Shown here piece by piece: positions 8,673 to 17,873 of a stretch of DNA of 64,000 nt. The notes beneath the pieces were generated by a model. The model ran no database searches. It was not told the origin of the DNA and saw nothing but the letters and a program-made list of their open reading frames with translations. This DNA comes from DASWED01 sp036394995 (GTDB lineage Bacteria > Actinomycetota > UBA4738 > JACQTL01). How positions within the stretch are numbered: position 1 is the first letter of the stretch; the number at the start of each line of letters is the position of its first letter. Both the position numbers and the translations under genes were made by a program. The stretch covers positions 56,561-120,560 of the forward strand of contig DASWED010000062.1 in assembly GCA_036394995.1 (NCBI GenBank). The letters are read 5' to 3'.

Positions 8673-11465
8673 ATGGTCCCCGCGCTGCAGCGTGGGCTCG
8701 TGGGGCGGGACCGGGAGACCGCCGAGGTCTCGTCGTTCACCGCCGGGATCGGCGGCGAGCGACTTGCTCTGGTGATCGAGGGCGAGCTGGGAATCGGCAA
8801 GACCCGGCTGCTCCACGAGGCCGTTCGTCGAGGGCGGGAGGCGGGCTTCCGGATCCTGTCCTCGTCGCCCGGTGCGGCCGACGCGAAGCTGTCGTTCTCG
8901 GGCCTGGGTGACCTGCTGTCCGAGGTGGTCGAGGATCCGGCCCTCGAGATCCCCGACCCGCAGCGCCGGGCCCTCGAGGTGGCGCTGCTGCTCCGAGACC
9001 CCGAGGGCGAGCCGCCCGGGGCGCTCGCGGTGGCACTCGCGGTCCGCTTGGCCCTGTGTGCGCTCTCGGAATTGACCCCCGTGCTGGTGGCGATCGACGA
9101 CGCCCAGTGGTTCGACACCCCCTCGGCCGAGGCCGTCTCGTACGCCCTCCGGCGATTGGCCGGCTGCCGCGTGGCGATGATCGCGGCGGTGCGGACCGAC
9201 CCGGACATCTCGGGGGAACCGGCGGTTGTGGCGGGCCTCGCCCGGGACACCGTTCGCCGCGTCCGTCCGGAGCCGCTGTCGCGGGAGGACATGGGTCGCC
9301 TGCTCCGCTCCGAGCTCGGGCTGTCGCTGACAGCCGCCGAGCTCGTCCGCATCCACGGAGCGTGCGGCGGCAACCCCCTGTACTCCCTCGAGGTCGGCAG
9401 GATCCTTCCCGCCTCCGGCATCCTGCGACCGGACGAACCGGTGCCGATCCCCGGGGACCTCCGGGAGCTGGTCCGGGCGCGCCTGGACGCGGTCCCCGTG
9501 GAGACGAGGGCGCTCCTGGTGGCGCTGGCCGCCGCCTCGGAGGCGAGCAGAGGGATGGTGGCCACCGCGCTCGCCCCGGACAGTCCAGACGACGCGCTCG
9601 CCGGCGCGGCCGCGACCGGGATCCTGGAGCCGGGGGACCCCCCCGAACGGTTCGCGCATCCCCTGTTCGCCTCGGTGGTCTACGCGGATGCTTCGCCGGC
9701 GGAACGCAGGGCAGTGCACCGGCGTCTGGCCGTCCTCGTGGAGGACCTGGAGGAACGAGCCCACCACCTGGCGCTCGCGGCCGCCGGTCCCGACTCGGTC
9801 GCGGCGGACGCGCTGGAGGAGGCCGCCCACGTCGCGCGGGGCCGGGGGGCCCCGTCCGCGGCCGCGGGCCTCGCCGAAGGGGCCCGGCGGCTGACACCGC
9901 CGGCACAGGCCGGGGATGCGGCCCGGAGGGCCCTGCTGGCGGCGGACTACCACCTCGACACCGGTCAGTTCCGGCGGGCCGGAGCGCTGCTCGACGACGT
10001 CCTCACCCTGGTCCCGAGCGGCCCCGTCCGCGGAGCCGCCCTGCAGCGACTGGGATGGGCCCGCTACCACGAGGAGAGCTGGGCGGCCGCGTCGGACCTG
10101 TTCCGCCAGGCCTCGAGCGAGGCGAGCGACGACCGCGCCCTCCTCGCCGCGCTCGATCTGGACACGAGCGTCGGCCGGCTGCTGACCGGTGACGTCCGGA
10201 GCGCAGCGGAAGCCTCCCGCTCGGCGCTACGTCGGGCCCACGACCTGGGCGACCCGGCCTTCCTCGCCGAAGCGACTGCCGTCGCCGCGAGCATCGACTT
10301 CCTCCTGGGTGCGGGCGTCGCCGACGACGTCATGGCGAACGCGGTGGGAATGGAGACGTGGACCCGTCCCCGCCCGACCATGCAGCACCCGAGCGTCGCG
10401 TTCGGGGTCCTGCTGAAGTGGACGGACGAGCTGGACGCCGCACGCGGGCTGCTCGAGGCGGCCCGCCGCCGGGCGGAGGAGGTGGGCACCGAGCGGTCCC
10501 TCCCGTTCATCCTGTTCCACCTGGCCGAGCTGGAGTGCTGGTCCGGACGCTGGGTGGTGGCCGAGGAGGAGGCCCGGTTGGCCGCCGACATCGCGGAGCG
10601 GACCGGCCAGGGTCCCGGATCGGCGTTTGCCATGGCCGCGCGGGCGCTCGTGGCAGCGCTCCGGGGGGACGTCGATGAGGCGCGAGCCGTCGCGGCCCGG
10701 GGACTCGAGCTGGCCGGCCGGACGGGTGCCCTTCCGGCCGGCGTGATGCTCGAGGCTGTGCTGGGCTTTCTGGAGCTGTCGCTGGGCGACGCGAACCGGG
10801 CCCACCGGCACCTGGGACCGCTCGTCGACCGCGTCGCCGCCGACGGCATCTTCGAGCCGGGCGCCGTGCGCCACCTGGGCGACGGGCTCGAGGTCCTCGT
10901 CCGGGTGGGGGACCTGGAGCGGGCGGGCCTGGTCACCGAGCAGCTGGCAGTTCGGTCCGGGGAGCTCGGCCGGGTGTGGGGCCTCGCCGTGGCCGCGCGG
11001 GTCCGCGGGCTGCTGCGGGCGGCGGAGGGCGACGTCGGCGCCGCCGGTGACGCGTTCGAGGAGGCCCTCGCCCATCAGGAGGCCCTGGGGCAGCCGTTCG
11101 AGCTCGCGCGAACCCTCGTGGCGGCCGGAACGGTGCGGCGGCGCGACCGGCAGAAGCGCGCGGCCCGCGAGCCCCTCGAACGGGCCCTCGAGATCTTCCA
11201 GGGGCTCGGCGCCGACCTGTGGGCCGAACGCACCCGCGAGGAGCTGGGCCGGGTCGGTGGCCGGACGTCGAACGTGCTGTCGCTCACGCCGACAGAGGAC
11301 CGCGTCGCGCGGATGGTGGTCGACGGCGCGACGAACCAGGAGACGGCGGCGGCCCTGTTCCTGTCCGTGAAGACCGTGGAGTGGAACCTGTCCCGGATCT
11401 ATCGCAAGCTCGGGATCCGGTCGCGGACCGAGCTGGCACGCTGGCTGAACGCCCCGCCATCCTGA
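8673..11465 (+). CDS. Large LuxR-family regulator with N-terminal AAA ATPase (LAL-like)
   Basis: This 930-aa protein has the LAL layout: an N-terminal AAA/NACHT-like ATPase with Walker A GELGIGKT (about residues 37-44) and Walker B LVAIDDAQW; a long helical TPR-like middle (about 330-850); and a C-terminal LuxR helix-turn-helix (about 868-925, LTPTEDRVARMV...TVEWNLSRIYRKLGI). Such proteins act as ATP-dependent, ligand-sensing activators. A TACCGT box (8658-8663) sits 9 nt before the ATG, consistent with a leaderless transcript. The neighbouring secreted hydrolases or the convergent kinase are possible targets, but nothing in the sequence proves this. Confidence 0.9.
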   Translation: MVPALQRGLVGRDRETAEVSSFTAGIGGERLALVIEGELGIGKTRLLHEAVRRGREAGFRILSSSPGAADAKLSFSGLGDLLSEVVEDPALEIPDPQRRALEVALLLRDPEGEPPGALAVALAVRLALCALSELTPVLVAIDDAQWFDTPSAEAVSYALRRLAGCRVAMIAAVRTDPDISGEPAVVAGLARDTVRRVRPEPLSREDMGRLLRSELGLSLTAAELVRIHGACGGNPLYSLEVGRILPASGILRPDEPVPIPGDLRELVRARLDAVPVETRALLVALAAASEASRGMVATALAPDSPDDALAGAAATGILEPGDPPERFAHPLFASVVYADASPAERRAVHRRLAVLVEDLEERAHHLALAAAGPDSVAADALEEAAHVARGRGAPSAAAGLAEGARRLTPPAQAGDAARRALLAADYHLDTGQFRRAGALLDDVLTLVPSGPVRGAALQRLGWARYHEESWAAASDLFRQASSEASDDRALLAALDLDTSVGRLLTGDVRSAAEASRSALRRAHDLGDPAFLAEATAVAASIDFLLGAGVADDVMANAVGMETWTRPRPTMQHPSVAFGVLLKWTDELDAARGLLEAARRRAEEVGTERSLPFILFHLAELECWSGRWVVAEEEARLAADIAERTGQGPGSAFAMAARALVAALRGDVDEARAVAARGLELAGRTGALPAGVMLEAVLGFLELSLGDANRAHRHLGPLVDRVAADGIFEPGAVRHLGDGLEVLVRVGDLERAGLVTEQLAVRSGELGRVWGLAVAARVRGLLRAAEGDVGAAGDAFEEALAHQEALGQPFELARTLVAAGTVRRRDRQKRAAREPLERALEIFQGLGADLWAERTREELGRVGGRTSNVLSLTPTEDRVARMVVDGATNQETAAALFLSVKTVEWNLSRIYRKLGIRSRTELARWLNAPPS

Positions 11466-11490
11466 CCCCCGCGGGTCGGCGCTCGAGATC

Positions 11491-13776
11491 TCAGCTCGTC
11501 GGTGACCCGGTCGGAGAGGCCTCGGGCGCGGGGATCGGCGTCCCGATCCACACGGCGGCGTTCCCGTCGCCCTCGAAGGTGGCGTGGCCGGCCGCGACCA
11601 GCACGCCGTTGACCGAGATGACCGACTTCAGGCGTTCGCTGCCGGGAGCCGACAGCCCGGGGTCCGCCGAAGCCGTCCAGTCGAGGCCGTCCGGGGACGT
11701 CCAGACCGCGGCGTCCAGGGTCTCCGCGGGCCCGCTGGTGCCGACCACGACCACGCCGCCGTCGACCGCGATCGCGTTGTTCATCTCCTGGTATCCGGGG
11801 CGGCGGAGCAGCTCGGGGTCGAGCCGGGTCCATGTCGTCCCGTCCACAGAGGTCCACACGGCCGCGTCGGCGTTCTCCTCGTTGCCGGACGAGCCCACCG
11901 CGACGAGTCCCGGCCCAGCGGCGACCACCGCCTTCATCGTCTGGTTCCCAGGCGCGTGGAGGCCCAGCTCGTCCTCGCGTGACCAAGTGGCCCCGTCGAA
12001 CCGCCAGACCGCCGCGTCGGTATGCCCGGCCCGAGTGTCGCTCCCCACGGCCACCAGCCCGCCCCGGAAGCGGACCAGGTTCCACATTTCCTGCTGGCCT
12101 GGGCCGCTCCCCGAGCTGAGCTGACGCCTGGTCCAGATCGTCCCGTCCGGCGATTCCCACACGGCCGCGTCCCGTCCGCGACCCGGTGAGGAATCCCAGC
12201 CGACCGCAATGATCCCGCCGTCGACCCGGATGACCCGCCTGATCTCCTGATCCCCGCTGGCAACAAGCGCGCCCAGCCCCTCGACGCTCGACCAGCTCCC
12301 ACCCGTGACCGACGTCCAGACGCCGCCGTCCTCGTCACCGCCGGGGCCCGCCACTGTTCCAACCGCGATGAACTGGTGGCCGTCGTACACGACCGCCGCC
12401 ATGTTCTGGTTCCCGGGCCCGGCGCCGGCGCCGATCGTCGCTTTGTCCCACGCGGTCCCGTCGGACGACAGCCACACCGCGGCGTCGGTGTCCTTGGAGA
12501 CGCCCTCATAGCCGACCGCCACGATCCTGCCCGCGGCGGCGAACAGTCGGTTGATGGTCTGGTCGCCGGCGCCGTCCAGCAGCCGGCCCGGGTCGGCGAC
12601 GCGCTCCCACGTGAATCCCGCGGGGAATGGGGTCTCGGGCCTGGTCGGGGTCTGCGATGGGGTCGGGCTCACCGGGGGCGAGGTCGCCGCCGAGGGCGAC
12701 ACGCCGGTCGTCGGACCGCCCTGCGGTTCCGACCCCGGCCCGGCGTTCCAGACGAGCACGCCGGCGACCACGGCGACGACGGCGGCGACCGAAGCGACGA
12801 TCGCCCACATCTTCCGCCGGCTCCCACCGGACGGCCGTGCCCGACGGTGGGTCGGCGACCCGGGAGTGCGGCCACCCGAGACTCTGGGGGCAGCGCCGAT
12901 CCCCGTCGATGGGCCGGCCGGGAAGTCGACGCCGAGCGCACGCCCGGCCGCCTCCGCGAACTCGACGCAGGTCGCGAAGCGGCGCTCGCGTGGCTTCGAC
13001 AGAGCCGTCCGGAGCACGTCGTCGATGGCCGGGGGGAGGTCGGGATTGATCTCGGCGAGGCTCGGCGGACGGTCCTGGAGGTGGGCGTACATCACCCCGA
13101 CGTGGTCGTCCCGGGCGAACGGGACCCGTCCGGCGAGGCACTGGAACAGCACGCAGGCCAGCGAGTACTGGTCGGTCCGGCCGTCGATCGTGCCGCCGGT
13201 GATCTGCTCCGGGGCCATGTAGTCGATGGTCCCGAGGAACTGGCCGGTGGTGGGGCCGTCCCCCCCGACGCGCTTCGTGATCCCGAAGTCGGAGAGGTAC
13301 GCGCGGTACGGTGAGTCAGGCCCGGATCGCCGCTGCAGCAGGATGTTCGCCGGCTTCACGTCCCGGTGCACGAGACCCTGCGCATGGGCGGCGTCCAGCG
13401 CGGAGGCCACCTGCCACACGATCGCGACGGTGTCCCGAGAGTCAAGGACGCCGATCCGGCGGAGCTCCGCGGCCAGGTCGCCTCCCTCGATGTACTGCAT
13501 GGAGATGTAGGCGATGTCGCCGGCCTCGCCCGCGTCGTACACGGACACGATGTTGGGATGGTCGAGCGCGGCTGCGGCCCGGGATTCCCGGAGGAACCGT
13601 TCCCGGAGCATGGCGTCGTTCGCGAGGTCGGGGCTCAGCACCTTGATGGCGACCTTTCGGCCCAACCGGAGGTGCTCGCCGAGATAGACGACCCCCATCC
13701 CGCCACGACCGATCACCGAGTCGATCCGGTGACCGTCGACGATCTCGCCGATGCGAGGCGACGTCGCCATGGCCAT
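11491..13776 (-). CDS. Membrane Ser/Thr protein kinase with extracellular seven-bladed propeller
   Basis: Residues 12-275 form a Hanks-type kinase: glycine loop GRGGMGVVY, catalytic Lys in VAIK (K45), HRDVKPAN loop (D139), DFG (163-165) and TIDYMAPEQ. A basic juxtamembrane linker leads to one transmembrane helix (323-343) and a Ser/Pro/Thr-rich spacer. The exterior part (about 385-745) holds seven repeats of the type G-x-Q-x-M...GG-x-VAVG...DAAVW-S-DG-x-W. The first repeat is preceded by FTWERV and the seventh stops at AAVWIG, so the ends can close the ring. It is a PknB-like sensor kinase with an unusual sensor. The ATG could be 13776 or 13782; AAGGAA lies upstream of both. Confidence 0.9.
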   Translation of the reverse strand: MAMATSPRIGEIVDGHRIDSVIGRGGMGVVYLGEHLRLGRKVAIKVLSPDLANDAMLRERFLRESRAAAALDHPNIVSVYDAGEAGDIAYISMQYIEGGDLAAELRRIGVLDSRDTVAIVWQVASALDAAHAQGLVHRDVKPANILLQRRSGPDSPYRAYLSDFGITKRVGGDGPTTGQFLGTIDYMAPEQITGGTIDGRTDQYSLACVLFQCLAGRVPFARDDHVGVMYAHLQDRPPSLAEINPDLPPAIDDVLRTALSKPRERRFATCVEFAEAAGRALGVDFPAGPSTGIGAAPRVSGGRTPGSPTHRRARPSGGSRRKMWAIVASVAAVVAVVAGVLVWNAGPGSEPQGGPTTGVSPSAATSPPVSPTPSQTPTRPETPFPAGFTWERVADPGRLLDGAGDQTINRLFAAAGRIVAVGYEGVSKDTDAAVWLSSDGTAWDKATIGAGAGPGNQNMAAVVYDGHQFIAVGTVAGPGGDEDGGVWTSVTGGSWSSVEGLGALVASGDQEIRRVIRVDGGIIAVGWDSSPGRGRDAAVWESPDGTIWTRRQLSSGSGPGQQEMWNLVRFRGGLVAVGSDTRAGHTDAAVWRFDGATWSREDELGLHAPGNQTMKAVVAAGPGLVAVGSSGNEENADAAVWTSVDGTTWTRLDPELLRRPGYQEMNNAIAVDGGVVVVGTSGPAETLDAAVWTSPDGLDWTASADPGLSAPGSERLKSVISVNGVLVAAGHATFEGDGNAAVWIGTPIPAPEASPTGSPTS

Positions 13777-14135
13777 CCCCATCGGTTCCTTGGGAGCCAG
13801 GATGCTCCGACCCGACCCAGTACCGAACGGCCCCCATCCTAGAGGACCCCCCCGGATTCCAGGCGGAATCCCCACGATTCGCCCGCACGGCATCGGCCCC
13901 ACAGACCCGACGAGCCCGCCCGCTGTCCGAGGGGTGCCGTCGTGCTTGCGGTGTTGCCGCGCCTCCGGCGACAGCGTCCGGCGATCCGATCGTCCCGACC
14001 GGGCGTACGACGAGCGTTCGTTTTCGGCGACGAATCCGGGGCGGGCACCGGCGGTCGTGTTGGTGGGGCACGGCGCGTTCCCTACACTGACCGGGCCTTC
14101 GGGCACCCCGTGATCCACGCGAACTGGAGCCTGTG
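13777..14135. other. Divergent intergenic region without a supported gene
   Basis: This 359-bp gap separates the kinase start from the divergent phosphodiesterase start. Open frames exist on both strands but lack coding character or ribosome sites. It contains the kinase ribosome site (13786-13791) and a promoter-like pair at 14060-14088 reading rightward. Confidence 0.6.
14060..14088 (+). promoter_or_regulatory. Putative promoter for the phosphodiesterase-flippase operon
   Basis: TTGGTG (14060-14065) and TACACT (14083-14088) are separated by exactly 17 bp and lie 47 bp upstream of the ATG at 14136. Both hexamers fit the primary actinobacterial sigma consensus well. Confidence 0.5.
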
Positions 14136-15725
14136 ATGTCCCGAGTCCTGCTGATCGGCTGGGACGGCGCCGACTGGCGGATCCTCGATCCGCTGCTCGA
14201 GGCCGGAGCCCTCCCGAACCTGCGCGCGCTCATCGACCGCGGCGCGAAGGGGATCCTTCGTTCGACGATCCCCACGCACTCGTGGTCGGCGTGGCCGTCG
14301 TTCCTCACCGGCGTGGAGCCCGACGACCACGACGTGTGGGACATCCTCGAACACGACCCGCCGGGCGCCGACAAGCACCTCCCCGTGACCTACCGGTCGA
14401 TCAAGGAGCGCACGTTCCTCCGCGACCTCACCGCCGCGGACAAGGAGCAGCTCATCGTGAACGTGCCGCTCACGTTCCCACCGCCCGAGGTCAAGGGCCG
14501 GCTCATCGCGGGCGGCGTGCTGCCGAAGGGCAAGCCGTTCACGTGGCCCCATTCGCTGGCCGACGACCTGGAGCGGTCCGGCACGCCGTGGCCGATCAAC
14601 GGGATGTCGTGGACCACGTACCACAACAAGATCGAGCCGTACCTCGAGGAGGTCCACCGGGTCACGAGGCCCCGGATCGCCGCCTCGCTGAAGCTGATCG
14701 ACGAGACCGACTGGGACGTGGCGACGTTCGTGTTCTTCTCGACGGACCGGGTCCAGCACTGCCTGTCGGAGTTCCTGTCCACCGACCACCCGGACTACGC
14801 GAGGAACGCGAAGACGCCGGTGGCGGAGAAGATCCGCGACGTCTACCGGATGCTCGACGACGCGCTGGGCCAGCTCGTGGCGAAGGCCCGCGACGACGAC
14901 CTGGTGATCTTCATGTCGGACCACGGGTTCCAGTCGTGCACGCGGGCCGTCCACATGGACCAGCTGCTGAAGAAGCTGGGGTTCCTCCAGTTCTCGGCGT
15001 CGCAGGCCGTGTACGGGCCGATGCAGTGGGGCCCTGTGCGGGCCGCGGCGCGGAAGGTCTACGACATGCTCGGCCTCCACGGGAAGGTGGCGCTCCGCCA
15101 GCCAGTGAACTGGTCGAAGACCAGCGCCTACACTTCGATCCGCTCCACCGGCGAGGGCGTCAGCGTGAACCTGCAGGGCCGCGAGGTGAGCGGATCGGTG
15201 CGGCCCGAGGACTACGAGGTGGTCCGCGACGATGTCGCGGCCCGGATCGAGTCGTTCGTGGACCCGGCCACCGGCCGGTCGCCGGTGAAGAAGGTGTGGC
15301 GCCGCGAGGAGCTGTTCAAGGGGAAGTTCCTGGAGTCCGCCCCGGACCTGATCTTCGAACCGGCCCCGCTGTACTCGCTGACCCATGCCAAGTCCGCGGC
15401 GGAGGCGGCCGACTGGGTGTCGGGTGACCACCGGATCGAGGGCGTGATCGCCGCGGTGGGCCCCAACGTGGCCCCCGACGCGTTCGAGCAGCAGCCCCCG
15501 AACCTCATCGACCTCGCCCCCACCATCCTGGCCGCGCTGGATGCGCCCGCCTCCGTGCAGCACACGGGCAAGGTGCTGCGCCCGCTGGTGGGACGGGACG
15601 CCGCCGTCCGGTCCGGCGAGGCGACGCCGGACGCGGCCATCCCCGGCATGGACCAGGCCGCCGTGAGCGAGACCGAGGCCGACGAGATGGAGGAGCACCT
15701 CCGCGGCCTCGGCTACCTCGAGTAG
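14136..15725 (+). CDS. Alkaline-phosphatase-superfamily phosphodiesterase
   Basis: The 529-aa protein belongs to the type I phosphodiesterase/nucleotide pyrophosphatase family. Metal ligand D10 (LLIGWDGADW) and the presumed nucleophile T47 (STIPTHSW) are visible, followed by DRVQH, SDHGF and GDHRIEGV, which supply the remaining Asp/His ligands. The two-zinc core is therefore complete. There is no signal peptide. ATG 14136 is preferred to GTG 14133 for its distance from GGAG (14126-14129). The next gene, a flippase, starts 4 bp after the stop; such pairs are common in surface-glycan regions, suggesting a glycolipid or polysaccharide intermediate as substrate, which is inference. Confidence 0.88.
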   Translation: MSRVLLIGWDGADWRILDPLLEAGALPNLRALIDRGAKGILRSTIPTHSWSAWPSFLTGVEPDDHDVWDILEHDPPGADKHLPVTYRSIKERTFLRDLTAADKEQLIVNVPLTFPPPEVKGRLIAGGVLPKGKPFTWPHSLADDLERSGTPWPINGMSWTTYHNKIEPYLEEVHRVTRPRIAASLKLIDETDWDVATFVFFSTDRVQHCLSEFLSTDHPDYARNAKTPVAEKIRDVYRMLDDALGQLVAKARDDDLVIFMSDHGFQSCTRAVHMDQLLKKLGFLQFSASQAVYGPMQWGPVRAAARKVYDMLGLHGKVALRQPVNWSKTSAYTSIRSTGEGVSVNLQGREVSGSVRPEDYEVVRDDVAARIESFVDPATGRSPVKKVWRREELFKGKFLESAPDLIFEPAPLYSLTHAKSAAEAADWVSGDHRIEGVIAAVGPNVAPDAFEQQPPNLIDLAPTILAALDAPASVQHTGKVLRPLVGRDAAVRSGEATPDAAIPGMDQAAVSETEADEMEEHLRGLGYLE

Positions 15726-15729
15726 CGCG

Positions 15730-17418
15730 TTGGCACACGAGACAGAACCCGGGCTCGACGCGGACGAACGCGCGGACGAGGCGGCCGAGGGGGCGGGGCT
15801 GCCGTTCGAACACCGTCACGCCGGCGGGGCGGTACCGGCTCCCGCGCCGGGACGGAAGGGGTTCCGCGCCGCACTCGACTCCGTGCTCCCCCGGAGCGAG
15901 TTCGCGGACCAGCGCGACATCCTCGGCGGGGCCGGCCAGAACGTGATCGGGCTGGTGGCCGGGGTCCTGGCCACGTTCGCCACCCAGATCGTCATGACCC
16001 GCACGCTGGGCGCCTCCCTGTTCGGGGTGGTGGTGGTGGCCACACAGTTCGCGTTCATCGCCAGCGCCGCCACGCGGTTCGGCATGGACGTGGCGAACGT
16101 CCGCCTGGTGGCCATCCTGGTCGGCCGGGGCGAGCACGGCCGCGTTCGCGCGCTGGTCCGGAAGTCCGCGGTCATCGCCACGGTGGTCAGCGCGGCCTTC
16201 GCCCTGCTGACGTTCGCGTTCTCGAGCTTCCTGGGCCGGTCCCTGACGTCCCGGCCGGTCCAGGGGAAGGAGGCCTTCTGGGCGGCGGCGTTCACGATCC
16301 CGTTCGCCGCGGTGACGTGGGCCTACCTGGGGGGGACGCGTGGCCTGAAGATCATGCGGCACACCCTGTACATCTTCTGGATCGGCCAGCCGGTGGGGTG
16401 GATCGCGTTCGCGATCGCGGGGTGGTTCGTGGCCAAGAACGCCGGGATCACCACGCTGGCCTACGGCCTGTCCTGGGCGGTGGCGTGCGCGCTGGCGCTC
16501 TGGGCGTGGGAGCGCGAGACCCGGCGGTTCGACGCCCGGACCGAGGGCGGCGGGATCCCCGAGGAGCGTCTCGGCGCACTGCTGAAGTTCGGCGCGTTCC
16601 GGGCCCCGGCCACGCTGTTCGCCCAGCTGCTGTTCTGGACCGACCTGTTCGTGCTGGCCAGGTTCGTCCCTTCGGACATCGTGGGCGTGTACGGAGCTGC
16701 GGTGCGGACCGCGCAGTCACTCCTGCTGTTCCTGACCTCGCTGTCGCTGGTGTTCAGCCCCTTCGTGGCCGACCTCCACGCCCGTGGCGAGCGCGACAAG
16801 CTCGACGCGCTGTACAAGAACGTGACCCGGTGGGGCCTGGCCGCCACCCTCCCGGTGCTGCTGGCCCTGGCCATCCTCCCGGCGCCGATCCTGCGGGTGT
16901 TCGGGGAGGACTTCACGAAGGGCGACTCGGCGCTGGTGATCCTGATCCTGGGGATGATCGTCCCGGTCTCGGTGGGGACGGTGGGGTTCATCCTGATCAT
17001 GGTGGGCCGGACCGGATGGGACCTCCTCGTGTACGCGGGGTCGTTCGTGATCGACATCGGGATCGCGTTCGCCCTGGCCCGGCCCTCGGTGCTGGGGATG
17101 CGGGGAGCGGCGATCGCCCAGGCCGTCACGCTGACGTCCTCGGCGGTGGCCCGGTTGCTGCTGGTGAAGCGGTTCGTGGGCATCTGGCCGTTCGACCGGT
17201 GGTTCCTCCGGCTGGCGCCGCCCGCGGTTGCCGGGGGCCTGGCCATGTGGGGGGCCCACGCCCTGCTGTCCGGCCCGAAGTGGCTCATCGACCTGGGCGG
17301 CTCCGCCATCGCCGGCGTCGTGGTCTACGCGGTCGTCCTGGTGGCGTTCGGGCTGCGCCCAGGCGAACGGCGGACCATCCTGTCGCTGGCCTCACGCCTC
17401 CGGGGCCGCGCCGCGTAG
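15730..17418 (+). CDS. Polysaccharide/lipid-linked oligosaccharide flippase (MOP superfamily)
   Basis: A 562-aa integral membrane protein with about 14 hydrophobic segments starting near residue 65. It has the general look of Wzx/MurJ-type MOP flippases (GGAGQNVIGLVAGVLATF at TM1, LGASLFGVVVVATQF after it). It should move a lipid-linked glycan across the inner membrane. The first 60 residues are acidic, Pro/Ala-rich and cytoplasmic, longer than usual. The TTG start at 15730 lies 4 bp after the phosphodiesterase stop and has a weak ribosome site, so coupling with the upstream gene is likely. Substrate unknown. Confidence 0.85.
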   Translation: MAHETEPGLDADERADEAAEGAGLPFEHRHAGGAVPAPAPGRKGFRAALDSVLPRSEFADQRDILGGAGQNVIGLVAGVLATFATQIVMTRTLGASLFGVVVVATQFAFIASAATRFGMDVANVRLVAILVGRGEHGRVRALVRKSAVIATVVSAAFALLTFAFSSFLGRSLTSRPVQGKEAFWAAAFTIPFAAVTWAYLGGTRGLKIMRHTLYIFWIGQPVGWIAFAIAGWFVAKNAGITTLAYGLSWAVACALALWAWERETRRFDARTEGGGIPEERLGALLKFGAFRAPATLFAQLLFWTDLFVLARFVPSDIVGVYGAAVRTAQSLLLFLTSLSLVFSPFVADLHARGERDKLDALYKNVTRWGLAATLPVLLALAILPAPILRVFGEDFTKGDSALVILILGMIVPVSVGTVGFILIMVGRTGWDLLVYAGSFVIDIGIAFALARPSVLGMRGAAIAQAVTLTSSAVARLLLVKRFVGIWPFDRWFLRLAPPAVAGGLAMWGAHALLSGPKWLIDLGGSAIAGVVVYAVVLVAFGLRPGERRTILSLASRLRGRAA

Positions 17419-17441
17419 GGCAGGGCCGCCGCGCGGGTCCG

Positions 17442-17798
17442 TCAGCGGAATGCCGGCGAACGGGGCCCCTGGGGGGTCGCGTGCTCCCGGGACAGGACCT
17501 CGAGCTGGCGGCGGAGGACCCGAACCTCGAGCTCGAGCGTCGCCAGGCGGCCGGCCTCGCGACGGCGGTCGATGCCCGCCCCGGGATGGGCCCGGCGCCA
17601 CAGCAGCACCGCGCCCAGGGCCACCAGCCCCACCGCGGCCACGGCGAGGACCGCGGAGACCAGCGCCACGTCGCCGGCCGTGAGGTCGGTGGCGGCGCCG
17701 AACAGGGACACGGGCCCGGCGTCGCCGTTCGTGACCGCGAGGTCGGCCACGACGACGGCCGAGCCCAAGCCGAGCACGATGAGCGCGATTCCGATCAT
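17442..17798 (-). CDS. Two-TM membrane protein with short coiled coil, 118 aa
   Basis: Hydrophobic segments at residues 1-22 and 42-67 are followed by a basic stretch and a heptad-like segment (LATLELEVRVLRRQLEVL) typical of a short coiled coil. This suggests an oligomeric membrane-anchored protein with a cytoplasmic tail. I recognise no family. It is convergent with the flippase (23-bp gap) and lies 75 bp downstream of the next leftward gene. The ribosome site is weak. Confidence 0.6.
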   Translation of the reverse strand: MIGIALIVLGLGSAVVVADLAVTNGDAGPVSLFGAATDLTAGDVALVSAVLAVAAVGLVALGAVLLWRRAHPGAGIDRRREAGRLATLELEVRVLRRQLEVLSREHATPQGPRSPAFR

Positions 17799-17873
17799 GT
17801 CGAGTGGTGGGGCGCGGTCACGGGTGCCGGAAGCGTTCCCCCGGCCGTCCGGGGCGAAACCGCGGCGCCGGGC

